From Bacteroidales bacterium (GTDB lineage Bacteria > Bacteroidota > Bacteroidia > Bacteroidales > UBA932), in contig JAFZIO010000025.1 in the NCBI GenBank assembly GCA_017554335.1, positions 1-40,561 on the forward strand: a stretch of DNA of 40,561 nucleotides, read 5' to 3'. The notes beneath the pieces were generated by a model that was not told the origin of the DNA, did no database searches, and saw nothing but the letters and a program-made list of their open reading frames with translations. This document shows positions 16,892 through 24,898 of the stretch, one piece after another. Within the stretch, counting starts at the first letter, position 1. Each line of letters starts with the position of its first letter. A program made the position numbers and the translations under genes.

Positions 16892-17599
16892 CTACTCAGA
16901 CACTTCCAGATAGTGCTCCCTGGCCAGCGAGGCGTAACAATACTTACGGGCGGAGGGAGAAGGGAGAAGGCTTCGCGGGAAGCCTGTCCAGGATGCTTTA
17001 GACCTCAATGATTCGAGGTCTCCCAAGCCGGCCGAAGGCCACAGGCATCCGGAGTTATATGCGGCGGCAGCCAGCCTTACCTGCTCTGATACGGGAAGGG
17101 TGTCTATGCCCTCCTGTATTTTGGCCCCGGTGCTGTCGAAAGAGCCATAGGATATATACAAAAGGCGCAGGAACAAAGCTAGATATACAGCCTGCCAGTC
17201 GGCGCACTGCATCCTGCTCAGCCGGGCCTCGCGCGCTGAGCGGTTGTCGCTTATATCGAACTGAAGTTCCGGGACTTGGGCGAGACCGCTTTGCATCCAG
17301 GCATGCTCAAGCTTTTCGACGAAAGATGGTTTCATCTGAAATACTCCTATGGAGAAATCGAAACCAGATCCGGAAGTGACGTAAGTGCTGGAAACGGCCG
17401 AGGTCTCCAGCCAGTCCTGCCAATAGCTGTACATCATATACTCAGGCCATACTACCGATTCTGCAATAACGGGGTTCACGCCCATAGCCTGCCATATTTC
17501 CTGCCATTTTACGGGAGCCCTGTCGGCAGCGTATACGGCAAGAGGCAGAGTCAAAAAACAGAATACCAGTATTTTCCTGAAAATGCTCATTTCGTTCAT
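16892..17599 (-). CDS. Putative lysozyme-fold (lytic transglycosylase-like) secreted protein
   Basis: The 235-residue protein has a signal peptide (MNEMSIFRKILVFCFLTLPLAVYA). Two stretches recall GH23-type lytic transglycosylases: FDFSIGVFQMKPSFVE (like the GxxQ-M-P-x-T segment, about 80-95) and VRLAAAAYNSG (like AAYNAG, about 170-180). A Glu in the preceding AESVVWPEYMMYSYWQDWLE region could be the catalytic acid. If active it would cleave peptidoglycan in the periplasm; this is inference from short motifs. Either Met1 (17599) or Met4 (17590) could be the start, because a -7 box ends only 2 bases before Met1. It is followed by the CotH gene. Confidence 0.6.
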   Translation of the reverse strand: MNEMSIFRKILVFCFLTLPLAVYAADRAPVKWQEIWQAMGVNPVIAESVVWPEYMMYSYWQDWLETSAVSSTYVTSGSGFDFSIGVFQMKPSFVEKLEHAWMQSGLAQVPELQFDISDNRSAREARLSRMQCADWQAVYLALFLRLLYISYGSFDSTGAKIQEGIDTLPVSEQVRLAAAAYNSGCLWPSAGLGDLESLRSKASWTGFPRSLLPSPSARKYCYASLAREHYLEVSE

Positions 17600-17601
17600 T
17601 A

Positions 17602-17609
17602 CAAATATA
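17602..17609 (-). promoter_or_regulatory. Candidate -7 box directly before the lysozyme-fold-like gene
   Basis: On the minus strand TATATTTG ends 2 bases before the ATG at 17599. If used, transcription would begin at or inside the start codon region, implying a leaderless message or use of Met4. Confidence 0.4.
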
Positions 17610-17620
17610 ACATAATTTCA

Positions 17621-17628
17621 TATTTTTG
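17621..17628 (+). promoter_or_regulatory. Candidate -7 box directly before the GTG-start lipoprotein gene
   Basis: TATTTTTG ends 5 bases before the GTG at 17634. It is divergent from and only 11 bases away from the TATATTTG box on the other strand. A leaderless or nearly leaderless message is implied. Confidence 0.45.
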
Positions 17629-17633
17629 TATTA

Positions 17634-18677
17634 GTGAAAGGGCATGTCCATATTATTCCGCTTGCGGTAGCTTTATTTCTGTTGACAGGTAGTTGCGCAA
17701 CACCTTCTGCCCTGTTCATACAGACAGTAGAGAACGGATACCGTTCGGGAATGTACCACCAGGACAGCCTCATGTTCGTGGATCCCGTAGGCGACGCATT
17801 TCTTCTGCGCAAGCTGGACACCCTTCCCACCAAGCTCTGGACTTATTTTGTTCACGCTTCGCTTCCGCAGTCCAAGGGCCGGACCCAAAGCCCCTCCTCC
17901 CCCTCTTTTAAGATAGGAGACACCAAGCCTATAGATTCGGACAAGTTTCTGAATCAATGTGCTTTAATAATGCGCGGGTATTTTCCGGATATTATTCCGT
18001 CTGCGTGCGAAGAGCACAAATGGTCTCCGGATGCCAAAGCCTATCTCCCCTATGCTTACTGGCACCGCCTCGGCAGGCGTCTGTCCGGAGCCCAGCAGGA
18101 CTGCCCGGCATCTACTCTCGGCGTAACAAAGCTCCTCCTTTGTCTTTCCTGCGGCTGGACGTCCCGATATTGCGTTACCGGGCAGGAAAAAGCCCTTTCT
18201 CAGTGGATCATGTTGCACCCGGACAGGAGCGTAGAGCCTCACGAACTGTTTTCTGAAAGCTACCGCCTGAATGGCGGCAACATCTACCTTACGCTCCTAA
18301 CTTGCGAAAACATACTCACCAAAATGCCGTTCAGACCGGGCCGGAACAAGGATTCCATGCAACTCAAACTTGCATATATACGTAACGACTCGGAGCCTCT
18401 CGGCGACAATTACGGGGCCTGGTACCATTTCTTCGGTGCCGCACTGTACGGCTTCGTGAGAACGCAGGCCTTCAGTACTTTCGTGGTCGACGTGGAAAGT
18501 TTCGGTTCTTTCTTCTTCGAAGGTCCTGACCGTCAGGAGACTCTCCTGAACAGAAGCGGCGCCATTTTCGGTGCGCAGCTCCGGACCATGTTCGAAAACG
18601 CCTCCTGGTTGCTCGTCCCCGCCGACGCCAGGACCGATTACCGGCTCACCCCCGGCATCGCAGCCATCAGGAAGTAA
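17634..18677 (+). CDS. Orphan lipoprotein of unknown function
   Basis: I do not recognise this 347-residue protein. It begins with GTG; a later start would lose the lipoprotein signal (HVHIIPLAVALFLLTGSC, Cys21), and an in-frame TAA at 17613 blocks upstream starts. The mature part is mixed, with several Cys residues (for example CLSCGWTSRYC about 168-178), aromatic-rich segments (GAWYHFFGAALYGFVRTQ about 262-280) and no obvious repeats. FVVDVESFGSFFFEGPDRQE near 285-305 is distinctive. It diverges from the lysozyme-fold-like gene and is followed by its own terminator at 18701-18733, so it is a single-gene unit. Confidence 0.7.
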   Translation: MKGHVHIIPLAVALFLLTGSCATPSALFIQTVENGYRSGMYHQDSLMFVDPVGDAFLLRKLDTLPTKLWTYFVHASLPQSKGRTQSPSSPSFKIGDTKPIDSDKFLNQCALIMRGYFPDIIPSACEEHKWSPDAKAYLPYAYWHRLGRRLSGAQQDCPASTLGVTKLLLCLSCGWTSRYCVTGQEKALSQWIMLHPDRSVEPHELFSESYRLNGGNIYLTLLTCENILTKMPFRPGRNKDSMQLKLAYIRNDSEPLGDNYGAWYHFFGAALYGFVRTQAFSTFVVDVESFGSFFFEGPDRQETLLNRSGAIFGAQLRTMFENASWLLVPADARTDYRLTPGIAAIRK

Positions 18678-18700
18678 GTAGCGGGAATAGCCATATCATT

Positions 18701-18733
18701 GCGAGAGGACGGAGACGGTCTCTCGCTTTCTTT
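18701..18733 (+). terminator. Terminator of the orphan lipoprotein gene
   Basis: A 7-base-pair stem GCGAGAG (18701-18707) with CTCTCGC (18720-18726) is followed by TTTCTTT. It starts 23 bases after the stop codon. Confidence 0.6.
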
Positions 18734-18998
18734 GTGCCCGGAATGCCTCAGCAGGCTTGTTGGGCCCACAGAAGGGGGATTGGGGGCCGGAATGACCTCT
18801 TGGCCGGCCGTTCTGGCCCACGTGAGGGCGGTTTTGGGCCCGTGAGACGGGTTTAGGCGGTGCCCCGGCCCACCAGGTGGCAGTTTTGGGCCGGAATGAC
18901 CTCTTGGCCGGCCGTTTGGGCCCACGGGAGGGCGTTTTTGGGCCCGTGAGACGGGTTTGACCAGCTGCCCCGGCCCACCGGCCTGCCAAAGTGGGCCA
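18734..18998 (+). repeat. GGGCCC-core tandem repeat array, 52/104-base period (locus 1)
   Basis: The stretch between the orphan lipoprotein and the PII-like gene is filled by a GC-rich repeat. GGGCCC-like cores start at 18734, 18762, 18784, 18814, 18836, 18866, 18888, 18918, 18940, 18971 and 18993. Spacings are 28, then 22 and 30 alternating, with one 31. Two near-identical 104-base units are visible (from 18784 and from 18888), each containing GGCCGGAATGACCTCTTGG and TTTTGGGCCCGTGAGACGGG. Because 52 and 104 are not multiples of 3, the open frames across it do not carry a repeated peptide. The same spacing rule recurs at 38509-38645. Confidence 0.85.
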
Positions 18999-19017
18999 GG
19001 AAAGTTATTGGCGCCAG

Positions 19018-19311
19018 CTAATACATCTCCTCCACACTCCATACGAAGGCTCTCAGACCCAGGTCGGGAGAGCCTTCGTCTTTTGTGCGAAGGGCGTCGA
19101 GGATGCCCTTAACCTTGTCATCCGGAACAACGGCCAAAATAGCGTGGTTCTGCTCGGGCCAGGCGTGGTCGCCCAGGTGGGGGATGCCGTTGAAGCCGCC
19201 GCGGCCCTGGATGTCGGTCCAGCGGGTGTAGCCGCGCTGGCGCACGGACTCAAGCACTTCTATAATCTCGTCGCTATATGCCTGATTGTAACTTATAAAG
19301 ACAGCTTTCAT
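19018..19311 (-). CDS. PII-like small protein coupled to RND pump
   Basis: The 97-residue protein starts at ATG 19311 (MKAVFISYNQAYSDEIIEVL); its start overlaps the RND permease stop (ATGA), which fixes it. The pattern is beta-alpha-beta with a Gly-rich loop GRGGFNGIPHLGDHAWPEQN, then AILAVVPDDKVKGILDALR and a final strand GLRAFVWSVEEMY. This is the ferredoxin-like fold of PII/CutA-type proteins; comparable small proteins are found next to RND pumps in other Bacteroidetes. A regulator or sensor that binds the pump or a ligand is a plausible role but unproven. It ends the efflux operon, just before the GGGCCC array. Confidence 0.75.
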   Translation of the reverse strand: MKAVFISYNQAYSDEIIEVLESVRQRGYTRWTDIQGRGGFNGIPHLGDHAWPEQNHAILAVVPDDKVKGILDALRTKDEGSPDLGLRAFVWSVEEMY

Positions 19312-22300
19312 TTCAAAGCGAGTTTTTTCTTGCGCTTGTCCTGACGCACGCAGATGGAACAATAAACAGTAGGAATGAGCACCAGGGTCACCAGGGTAGA
19401 TATAGACAAGCCCCAGCACACGGTTACGCCGAGGGCGCGCCACATCTCGGAGCCTTCGCCCGTGCCGATAGCCATAGGCAGCATACCCAGCACGGTGGTA
19501 AGGGTGGTCATAAGGATAGGACGCAGACGGCTGCGGGCCGCGGTAGTGGAGGCGTCACGCACGTTCATGCCGCGCTCGCGCAGCAGTATGGTGTAGTCAA
19601 TCAGCACGATACCGTTCTTTACCACTATACCCAGCAGGATTATTATACCCACCAGCGACATCATTCCGAGGTTCACGCCGGAGACCGTAAAGCCCAGCAG
19701 CACGCCCACAACGGCGAAGGGCACGCTGAACATAATCACGAACGGACTCATGAACGACTCGAACTGGGACGCCATGACCATGTAGACCAGTATGACAATC
19801 AGCGCGATAAGCAGGAAGAGGTCAGCGAACATGTCCTGCTGCTCCTCATAGTCGCCGGCAATCTGGATGTTCAGCTCGGCCGGAATCTCGGTGGCGTCAA
19901 TGGCGCGCTGAGCCGCTTCTACGGCGTCCGACAGGGCCGCTCCGCGCGCCACGATACCGGTCACGGTAATCAGGCGCTCGCGGTCCTTTCGCTCGATGGA
20001 CGGCGGCACCAGGGTCTCGACAATCGACCCCAGTTCCTTCATGCGCACCACGTTGCCGAGTCCGTTGGTCACAGGTATGTTCTCCATGTCCTCGATGCTC
20101 GTACGGAATTCGGGGGCGTAGCGCACGCGTATGCTGTACTCCTCGCCGTCCTCGCGGTAGAAGGAGGCCACGCTGCCGCTCATGGCGGCGCTGAATGCCG
20201 CACCGGCGGTGGTGGAGTTGAGGCCGTTGAGGGCCAGCTTGGTGCGGTCGAAGTCCATCTGGTACTCCGGAGTATACTCGTCGCGGCTCAGGGTCACCTG
20301 CGCGAAAGCGGGGTCCTCCAGCATCTTGGCCCTCAGCTCGCGGGCCACCTCGTCGGTGGTCTGGAAGCTGTAGCCGTAAACCTCCACCTTGATCGTCGAA
20401 GCGCCGCCCATACGTCCGCCGCCCTCGGTAACGGTAGCACGGTGGATGTCGGGATACTGCTTCAGCACGCCGCGGATGACGTCGGCAATCTCGGCACTGG
20501 TGCGCTTGCGCGTGCTGCTGGTGCCGATTCGCACGTTCATGGAGATGATGTGCGTGCCGTTGCTCTGCATGTTGGCGAAGGTGTTGTCGGTGTCGGCCTG
20601 GCCGAAGGTGAAGTTGATGCGCTGCGCCTCAGGTACCGCCTCGCGCACGTCGTCGTAGAGGCGGAAGGCGAACTCGCGGGTGACGTTCTGCGCCGTTCCC
20701 ATGGGCAGCTCTATGTTGCAGGAGATGCGGTCGGTGTCGCTGTGAGGGAAGAACTCCGTCTTCACGCCGGGAGCCATAAGCGCCACGGACACGGCGAACA
20801 CTACGGCGAAGGCGATAATCACTACCGCACGCCTCTTGGTCGCCCAATGGATTACGTGGCCGTAGCCCCTGGAGATCCAGTCGATGAAGCGGTTGACCGG
20901 CCCGAAAATGGCGTTGTACGCACGTCCGTGCTTCTCGTTAGGCTTGAGCCAGCGGGAGCAGAGCATGGGCACGAGGGTGAGCGCCGCCGTGGTGGAGACC
21001 ACCATGATAATGCTCACTATCCATCCCAGCTGCCTGAACATGATTCCCGACATGCCCTTGATCATGGTGAGGGGCAGGAACACGCAGAGCATGGTGAGGG
21101 TGGACGCTATAACGGAAATACCCACCTCGGAGGTGCCGTGTACCGCCGCCTCCTTGGGCCGTTCCCCTCGCGCCAGGTGCGTGGACACGTTTTCCAGCAC
21201 CACTATGGCGTCGTCCACCACCATGCCTATGGCAATGGCAAGGGCGGACATGGAAATGATGTTCAGGGTGTTGCCGGTGGCGTACAGGTACACCAGCGAC
21301 GCCAGCAGGGCCATAGGGATCGACAATACGATGATGAAGGTCGACTTGAAGTTGCCCAGGAAGAGGAACACCACCAGCATGACCACCAGGAAGGTGATTA
21401 TGATGGTGTCCCGCAACGTCTTGATGGTGTTGATGATCTCCGTGGAGCCGTCCACAAGTATGGTCACGTCCACGTCGGCGGGCAGGGTGGGCTTGATCTT
21501 CTCCAGCTGCTTCTTGACGCCTTTGATGACGTTTACCGTATTGGCGCCCGACTGTTTCTGGATGATGATGCGGGCGGAACGGATGCCGTCGGTGTACGAC
21601 TCCTGCTCGCGTTCCTCGCTGCCGTCGCGCACGGTAGCCACGTCACGCAGGTATACCGTACGTCCGCCGGCGGTGCCAACGACGATGTCCAGCAGCTCCG
21701 AAGGGTCGCTGAACTCCTTCTGAACGCGGAGGGTGTAGGTGCTGGAACCAATGTCGATGTTGCCGGAGGGCAGGTTCTTGTTCTCCGATGCTATTGTGGC
21801 CGCTATGCCGCTGATGCTCAGCTTGTAAGCCTCCAGGCGGGAAGGGTCGCAGTAGACCTGTATCTCGCGGGTGGGGGCTCCGGCGACGCTCACCGTACCC
21901 ACACCGGGCACGCGTGCCAGAGGGGTGGCGAGACGGTCGTCGAGTATCTTGTCCAGTCCGTCGAGGCTCGCGTCGGCCGTCGCCGTAAGGAACATGATGG
22001 GCATGTCGTCCGCGCTGAACTTGAAGATGACGGGCATGGATGCGCCGTCCGGCAGGTTGGAGTTGACCATGTCCAGCTTGTCGCGGACGTTGTTGGTCGC
22101 CTCTTCTATGTCCGTGCCGTACTCGAAGGTCAGTGTAAGCAGGGATACGTTTTCCTTGGACCTGGAAGTCAGCTCCTTAAGGTTCTCCACGCCGTTCAGG
22201 GCGTTCTCGAGCACCTTTGTGAGGTTGTTCTCGATGTCCGCGGCGTTGGCTCCGGGATAAGACGCCATCACCATGATGGTATTGGAATCGAACTCGGGGA

Positions 22301-22409
22301 ACTGGGCGATGCTCGTCCGGCTCAGCGAGAAGATGCCGAGTATCATGAAGGCGATGAATACGAGAGCGGTGGTTACCGGGTTCTTGACCGCTGATCTGTA
22401 GATGCTCAT
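19308..22409 (-). CDS. Efflux RND transporter permease (HAE1/AcrB-like)
   Basis: The 1033-residue protein has the usual length and layout. TM1 is at the N-terminus, followed by the first periplasmic porter loop. TM2-TM6 contain GMVVDDAIVVLENV, the two Asp residues of the proton relay (AcrB Asp407/408). The second periplasmic loop comes next, and the last TM group has GIVVKNGIVLIDY and TTLTTVLGMLPMA. Such pumps expel hydrophobic compounds through a periplasmic adaptor and a TolC channel. The adaptor and TolC genes lie upstream with start/stop overlaps (TAATG at 22407-22411), giving a complete tripartite system. The exact substrate group (drugs, bile acids, fatty acids) cannot be read from sequence. 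Confidence 0.95.
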   Translation of the reverse strand: MSIYRSAVKNPVTTALVFIAFMILGIFSLSRTSIAQFPEFDSNTIMVMASYPGANAADIENNLTKVLENALNGVENLKELTSRSKENVSLLTLTFEYGTDIEEATNNVRDKLDMVNSNLPDGASMPVIFKFSADDMPIMFLTATADASLDGLDKILDDRLATPLARVPGVGTVSVAGAPTREIQVYCDPSRLEAYKLSISGIAATIASENKNLPSGNIDIGSSTYTLRVQKEFSDPSELLDIVVGTAGGRTVYLRDVATVRDGSEEREQESYTDGIRSARIIIQKQSGANTVNVIKGVKKQLEKIKPTLPADVDVTILVDGSTEIINTIKTLRDTIIITFLVVMLVVFLFLGNFKSTFIIVLSIPMALLASLVYLYATGNTLNIISMSALAIAIGMVVDDAIVVLENVSTHLARGERPKEAAVHGTSEVGISVIASTLTMLCVFLPLTMIKGMSGIMFRQLGWIVSIIMVVSTTAALTLVPMLCSRWLKPNEKHGRAYNAIFGPVNRFIDWISRGYGHVIHWATKRRAVVIIAFAVVFAVSVALMAPGVKTEFFPHSDTDRISCNIELPMGTAQNVTREFAFRLYDDVREAVPEAQRINFTFGQADTDNTFANMQSNGTHIISMNVRIGTSSTRKRTSAEIADVIRGVLKQYPDIHRATVTEGGGRMGGASTIKVEVYGYSFQTTDEVARELRAKMLEDPAFAQVTLSRDEYTPEYQMDFDRTKLALNGLNSTTAGAAFSAAMSGSVASFYREDGEEYSIRVRYAPEFRTSIEDMENIPVTNGLGNVVRMKELGSIVETLVPPSIERKDRERLITVTGIVARGAALSDAVEAAQRAIDATEIPAELNIQIAGDYEEQQDMFADLFLLIALIVILVYMVMASQFESFMSPFVIMFSVPFAVVGVLLGFTVSGVNLGMMSLVGIIILLGIVVKNGIVLIDYTILLRERGMNVRDASTTAARSRLRPILMTTLTTVLGMLPMAIGTGEGSEMWRALGVTVCWGLSISTLVTLVLIPTVYCSICVRQDKRKKKLALK

Positions 22410-23428
22410 TACTGTCCGATTTCCACTGTTTGACCTGCCTTGAGCGTAGAATTGCCCTTAACCACAACGCGCTCGCCCTCCTCGAGGCCGGAAAGGACCT
22501 CGAACTTGCCGTCGAAGTGGCGTCCAAGGCTCACGACCTTCATGACCGCCTTGTCCTCGTTATCGATGACGAAGACCGTACGGGTGCCGGCGCCCTGCAT
22601 CTTGGATACCGCGGAATCGGGCACCGTGATGCTGATGCTGTCGCCGAAGTTCACGGTCACGCGGGCGTACATGCCGGGACGGAGTTCCCTGCGGGTGTTG
22701 GGCACCAGCACCTCCACGTTGAAGGTGTGGGTAGAGGCGTCCATCACGGGATAGAGGCGGTTCACCGTGCCCTCGAAGGTCTTGCCGGGGAGGGCGTCGG
22801 CGGTAAGGGAGACCTTGTCGCCCTTCTTAACGCGGGTGTAGTCGGTCTCGGAAATTGCCACCAGAATCTTAACCGGAGTGATCTGCTGCACGGTGTAGAT
22901 GGGCTGGGACATGGCGTACATGTCGCCGCGGTCGTAGTTGCGCGCGGTCACAACGCCGCTCACCGGGCTGCGGAGTATGGTGTTCTCCTCTATGTTGCGC
23001 CAGTTGCTGCGGCTTACGTTGCAGGCCAGTTCCAGCTGGTCGAAGTCAGCCTGGGAAATGCCTCCCTGGGCCAGCAGGGCGCGTACGCGTTCGAGTTCGG
23101 TCTCGTCGTTGCGGAGCTTGAGTTCCGCCTGGTCCAGCTGCACGCGGTCCATCTCTGCGAGCACCTGCCCCTTGGACACGAAGTCGCCCACTTCCACGTT
23201 GAGCTTCTGTATGCGGCCGCCGCTCTGCGGGGCTATGTTGTTGACTACGTTGGCCTGTACGGTAGATGAGTACAGGGCGGTCTGCGGAACGTGCTCTTTG
23301 GTTGCGGTGATTACACTTACCAGGGGCTTGGTTTCCTGCTGGGGGGCACTCTGGGTGCCGTTTCCGCTGTTTTGTTGACCGCAGCCTGCGAGCAGCACGG
23401 CGGCGGCGAGGAGAAGACTTTTATTCAT
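22409..23428 (-). CDS. RND efflux periplasmic adaptor lipoprotein
   Basis: The 339-residue protein has a lipoprotein signal (MNKSLLLAAAVLLAGC, Cys16) and a Gln/Ser-rich linker. A split lipoyl domain is seen at GGRIQKLNVEVGDFVSKGQV and at RSPVSGVVTARNYDRGD. A short helical hairpin separates the two halves, followed by the beta-barrel (VKILVAISETDYTRVKKGDKV) and the membrane-proximal domain ending LKAGQTVEIGQ. It bridges the RND permease and TolC. Its start overlaps the TolC stop by 8 bases, the same arrangement as in the export operon at 651-658. Confidence 0.93.
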   Translation of the reverse strand: MNKSLLLAAAVLLAGCGQQNSGNGTQSAPQQETKPLVSVITATKEHVPQTALYSSTVQANVVNNIAPQSGGRIQKLNVEVGDFVSKGQVLAEMDRVQLDQAELKLRNDETELERVRALLAQGGISQADFDQLELACNVSRSNWRNIEENTILRSPVSGVVTARNYDRGDMYAMSQPIYTVQQITPVKILVAISETDYTRVKKGDKVSLTADALPGKTFEGTVNRLYPVMDASTHTFNVEVLVPNTRRELRPGMYARVTVNFGDSISITVPDSAVSKMQGAGTRTVFVIDNEDKAVMKVVSLGRHFDGKFEVLSGLEEGERVVVKGNSTLKAGQTVEIGQ

Positions 23429-24800
23429 TGGTTTTGCTGTTTTCTATGAAATCTGCGCCAAGGGTGCCCTCGAGGTCGGACTTGGCGGACAAGTAGCTGA
23501 AGATTGCCTGGCACACGCCGAGCTCGCTCTGGGTGAGCGCAAGCCGGGCGTCGTTGAGGTCGGTCAGGGTGCTGCGGCCCACGTCGTACGACTGGCGGGC
23601 GATGGAGTATGCCTTCTGGGCGGTCTCGACTGCGCTGGCGGCGGAGGCGTAGCTCTTGGTGGCGGTGTCCATGGTGCCGAGGTACTGCCGTATGGCTATC
23701 TGCAGCTGGCGTTCGGTGTTCGTACGCTGGATGTCCAGCTCGGCCGCCTGAACCTTTGCCTGCCGCACTGCATTCAGCCTCTTGCCGCCGGAGAAGATGG
23801 GGATGCTGAGGCTGAGGCCCACGTAGGAGTAGGGGGACCACTTGTACTGGCTGAAGTTGTAGTCATTGGCCATTGCGTTGATGCTGTAGTTGAAGCCCAC
23901 GGCCAGCGACGGCAGGAAGGCGTACTGCTGCATCTTTACGGTGTTCGCCAGCTGCTCCGCCTGGATGGCGAGCTGGCGGAGGGAGGAGTTCCCGCTGAGG
24001 TCGGAGCTGCTTTCGGGGGCCTCCAGCATGGTCTCCGCGTAGTCCTTGAGGGTGCCGGCGACATCTATGTTGCTGTCCAGGTCCACTCCCATGACGGCCT
24101 TCAGCTGCCACAGGCCGAGCTCCACCGAATTGGCGGCGTCGTACATGTTGGGCACGGCGTTGGCGAGGGTGGTCTTGGCGCGGGTGAGGTCCAGCTCCGA
24201 GGCGCGCTGCGCGTTGTACTTCTTCTCCGTGAGCTCGAGATTTTCGCGTGCGTTCTCGTAGACCGACTGATATACGCCCAGGGCCTCTTTGGCCAGCAGG
24301 ACGGTAAAGAAGGCCTTCTTGACCTGGGTGACCGTCTCCAGACGGGAGGCGCGTGCCTTTTCCACCGCCAGCTCCACGTCCTGGTCGCTTATCTGCAGGC
24401 TCTTCCAAAGCTGGGCGTTCACCAGCGGCATGCTGGCCGATACGCCTGTGGACCAGGTGTTCCAGCGGCCCACCTCGATTCCGTCGCGGGAGACGGAGCC
24501 GCCGCCTTCGGAGCTGTCGCCGGAGCCCATGCCTCCGATGGCGAAGTCCATGTACATTACTTGTTTCTTGATGGTGCGCTGATAAGAACCGGAGCCGTCA
24601 ATCTGCGGGAAGAGTGCGGCGTAAGTGCCTTTCCTGGCATATCCGGTGCGCTCGATTTCCAGGTCCGCAATGCGGACGGATGCATTCTCGCTGAGGGCTG
24701 TCTGCAAGGCCTGGTCCAGGGTCAGATAGACCGTTTCCTGGGCTCTGGCACTTAGCATGGCCAGCGGGAAAAGAACTAAAAATATTATTGATTTTTTCAT
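23421..24800 (-). CDS. TolC-family outer membrane efflux protein
   Basis: The start is ATG 24800 (459 residues), where a signal peptide begins (MKKSIIFLVLFPLAMLSARAQ); 11 further codons are open upstream. The mature protein opens ETVYLTLDQALQTALSENAS and has the two-fold repeated helical hairpins of the OEP family, including SELDLTRAKTTLAN and VGRSTLTDLNDARLALTQSE, which are typical of the helix ends. It is the first gene of the efflux operon TolC-adaptor-RND-PII. Confidence 0.92.
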   Translation of the reverse strand: MKKSIIFLVLFPLAMLSARAQETVYLTLDQALQTALSENASVRIADLEIERTGYARKGTYAALFPQIDGSGSYQRTIKKQVMYMDFAIGGMGSGDSSEGGGSVSRDGIEVGRWNTWSTGVSASMPLVNAQLWKSLQISDQDVELAVEKARASRLETVTQVKKAFFTVLLAKEALGVYQSVYENARENLELTEKKYNAQRASELDLTRAKTTLANAVPNMYDAANSVELGLWQLKAVMGVDLDSNIDVAGTLKDYAETMLEAPESSSDLSGNSSLRQLAIQAEQLANTVKMQQYAFLPSLAVGFNYSINAMANDYNFSQYKWSPYSYVGLSLSIPIFSGGKRLNAVRQAKVQAAELDIQRTNTERQLQIAIRQYLGTMDTATKSYASAASAVETAQKAYSIARQSYDVGRSTLTDLNDARLALTQSELGVCQAIFSYLSAKSDLEGTLGADFIENSKTNE

Positions 24801-24830
24801 ATTACTTCGTAACGGGCGCGAATTTTGCTG

Positions 24831-24839
24831 CAAAAATTA
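24831..24839 (-). promoter_or_regulatory. Weak -7-like box of the efflux operon
   Basis: On the minus strand TAATTTTTG resembles TAnnTTTG with one extra base, 30 bases before the TolC start. No -33 TTTG is visible. Confidence 0.3.
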
Positions 24840-24851
24840 TACCTAATTCAG

Positions 24852-24883
24852 GTTGCTATTGCGCCTTAAAAAGCCTATCTTTG
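24852..24883 (+). promoter_or_regulatory. Promoter of lgt
   Basis: GTTG (24852-24855) is followed after 20 bases by TATCTTTG (24876-24883), near the Bacteroidetes consensus. The lgt ATG lies 15 bases further on. Confidence 0.6.
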
Positions 24884-24898
24884 AAAAATTTTACGAAT

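Noticed and set aside
18734-18998. Possible CRISPR array
   Set aside because: There is no constant repeat of 24-37 bases separated by unique spacers, and no cas genes; linkers repeat together with the cores.
18638-19042. Open frames with Gly/Pro/Arg repeats on the minus strand across the GGGCCC array
   Set aside because: The repeat period (52/104 bases) is not a multiple of three, so the peptide does not repeat in frame; openness results from the lack of A/T-rich stop codons.
20442-22394. 650-codon open frame antisense to the RND permease
   Set aside because: The RND protein is unmistakable; the antisense frame is His/Asp/Val-rich with no domain, as expected from reverse-complemented codons.
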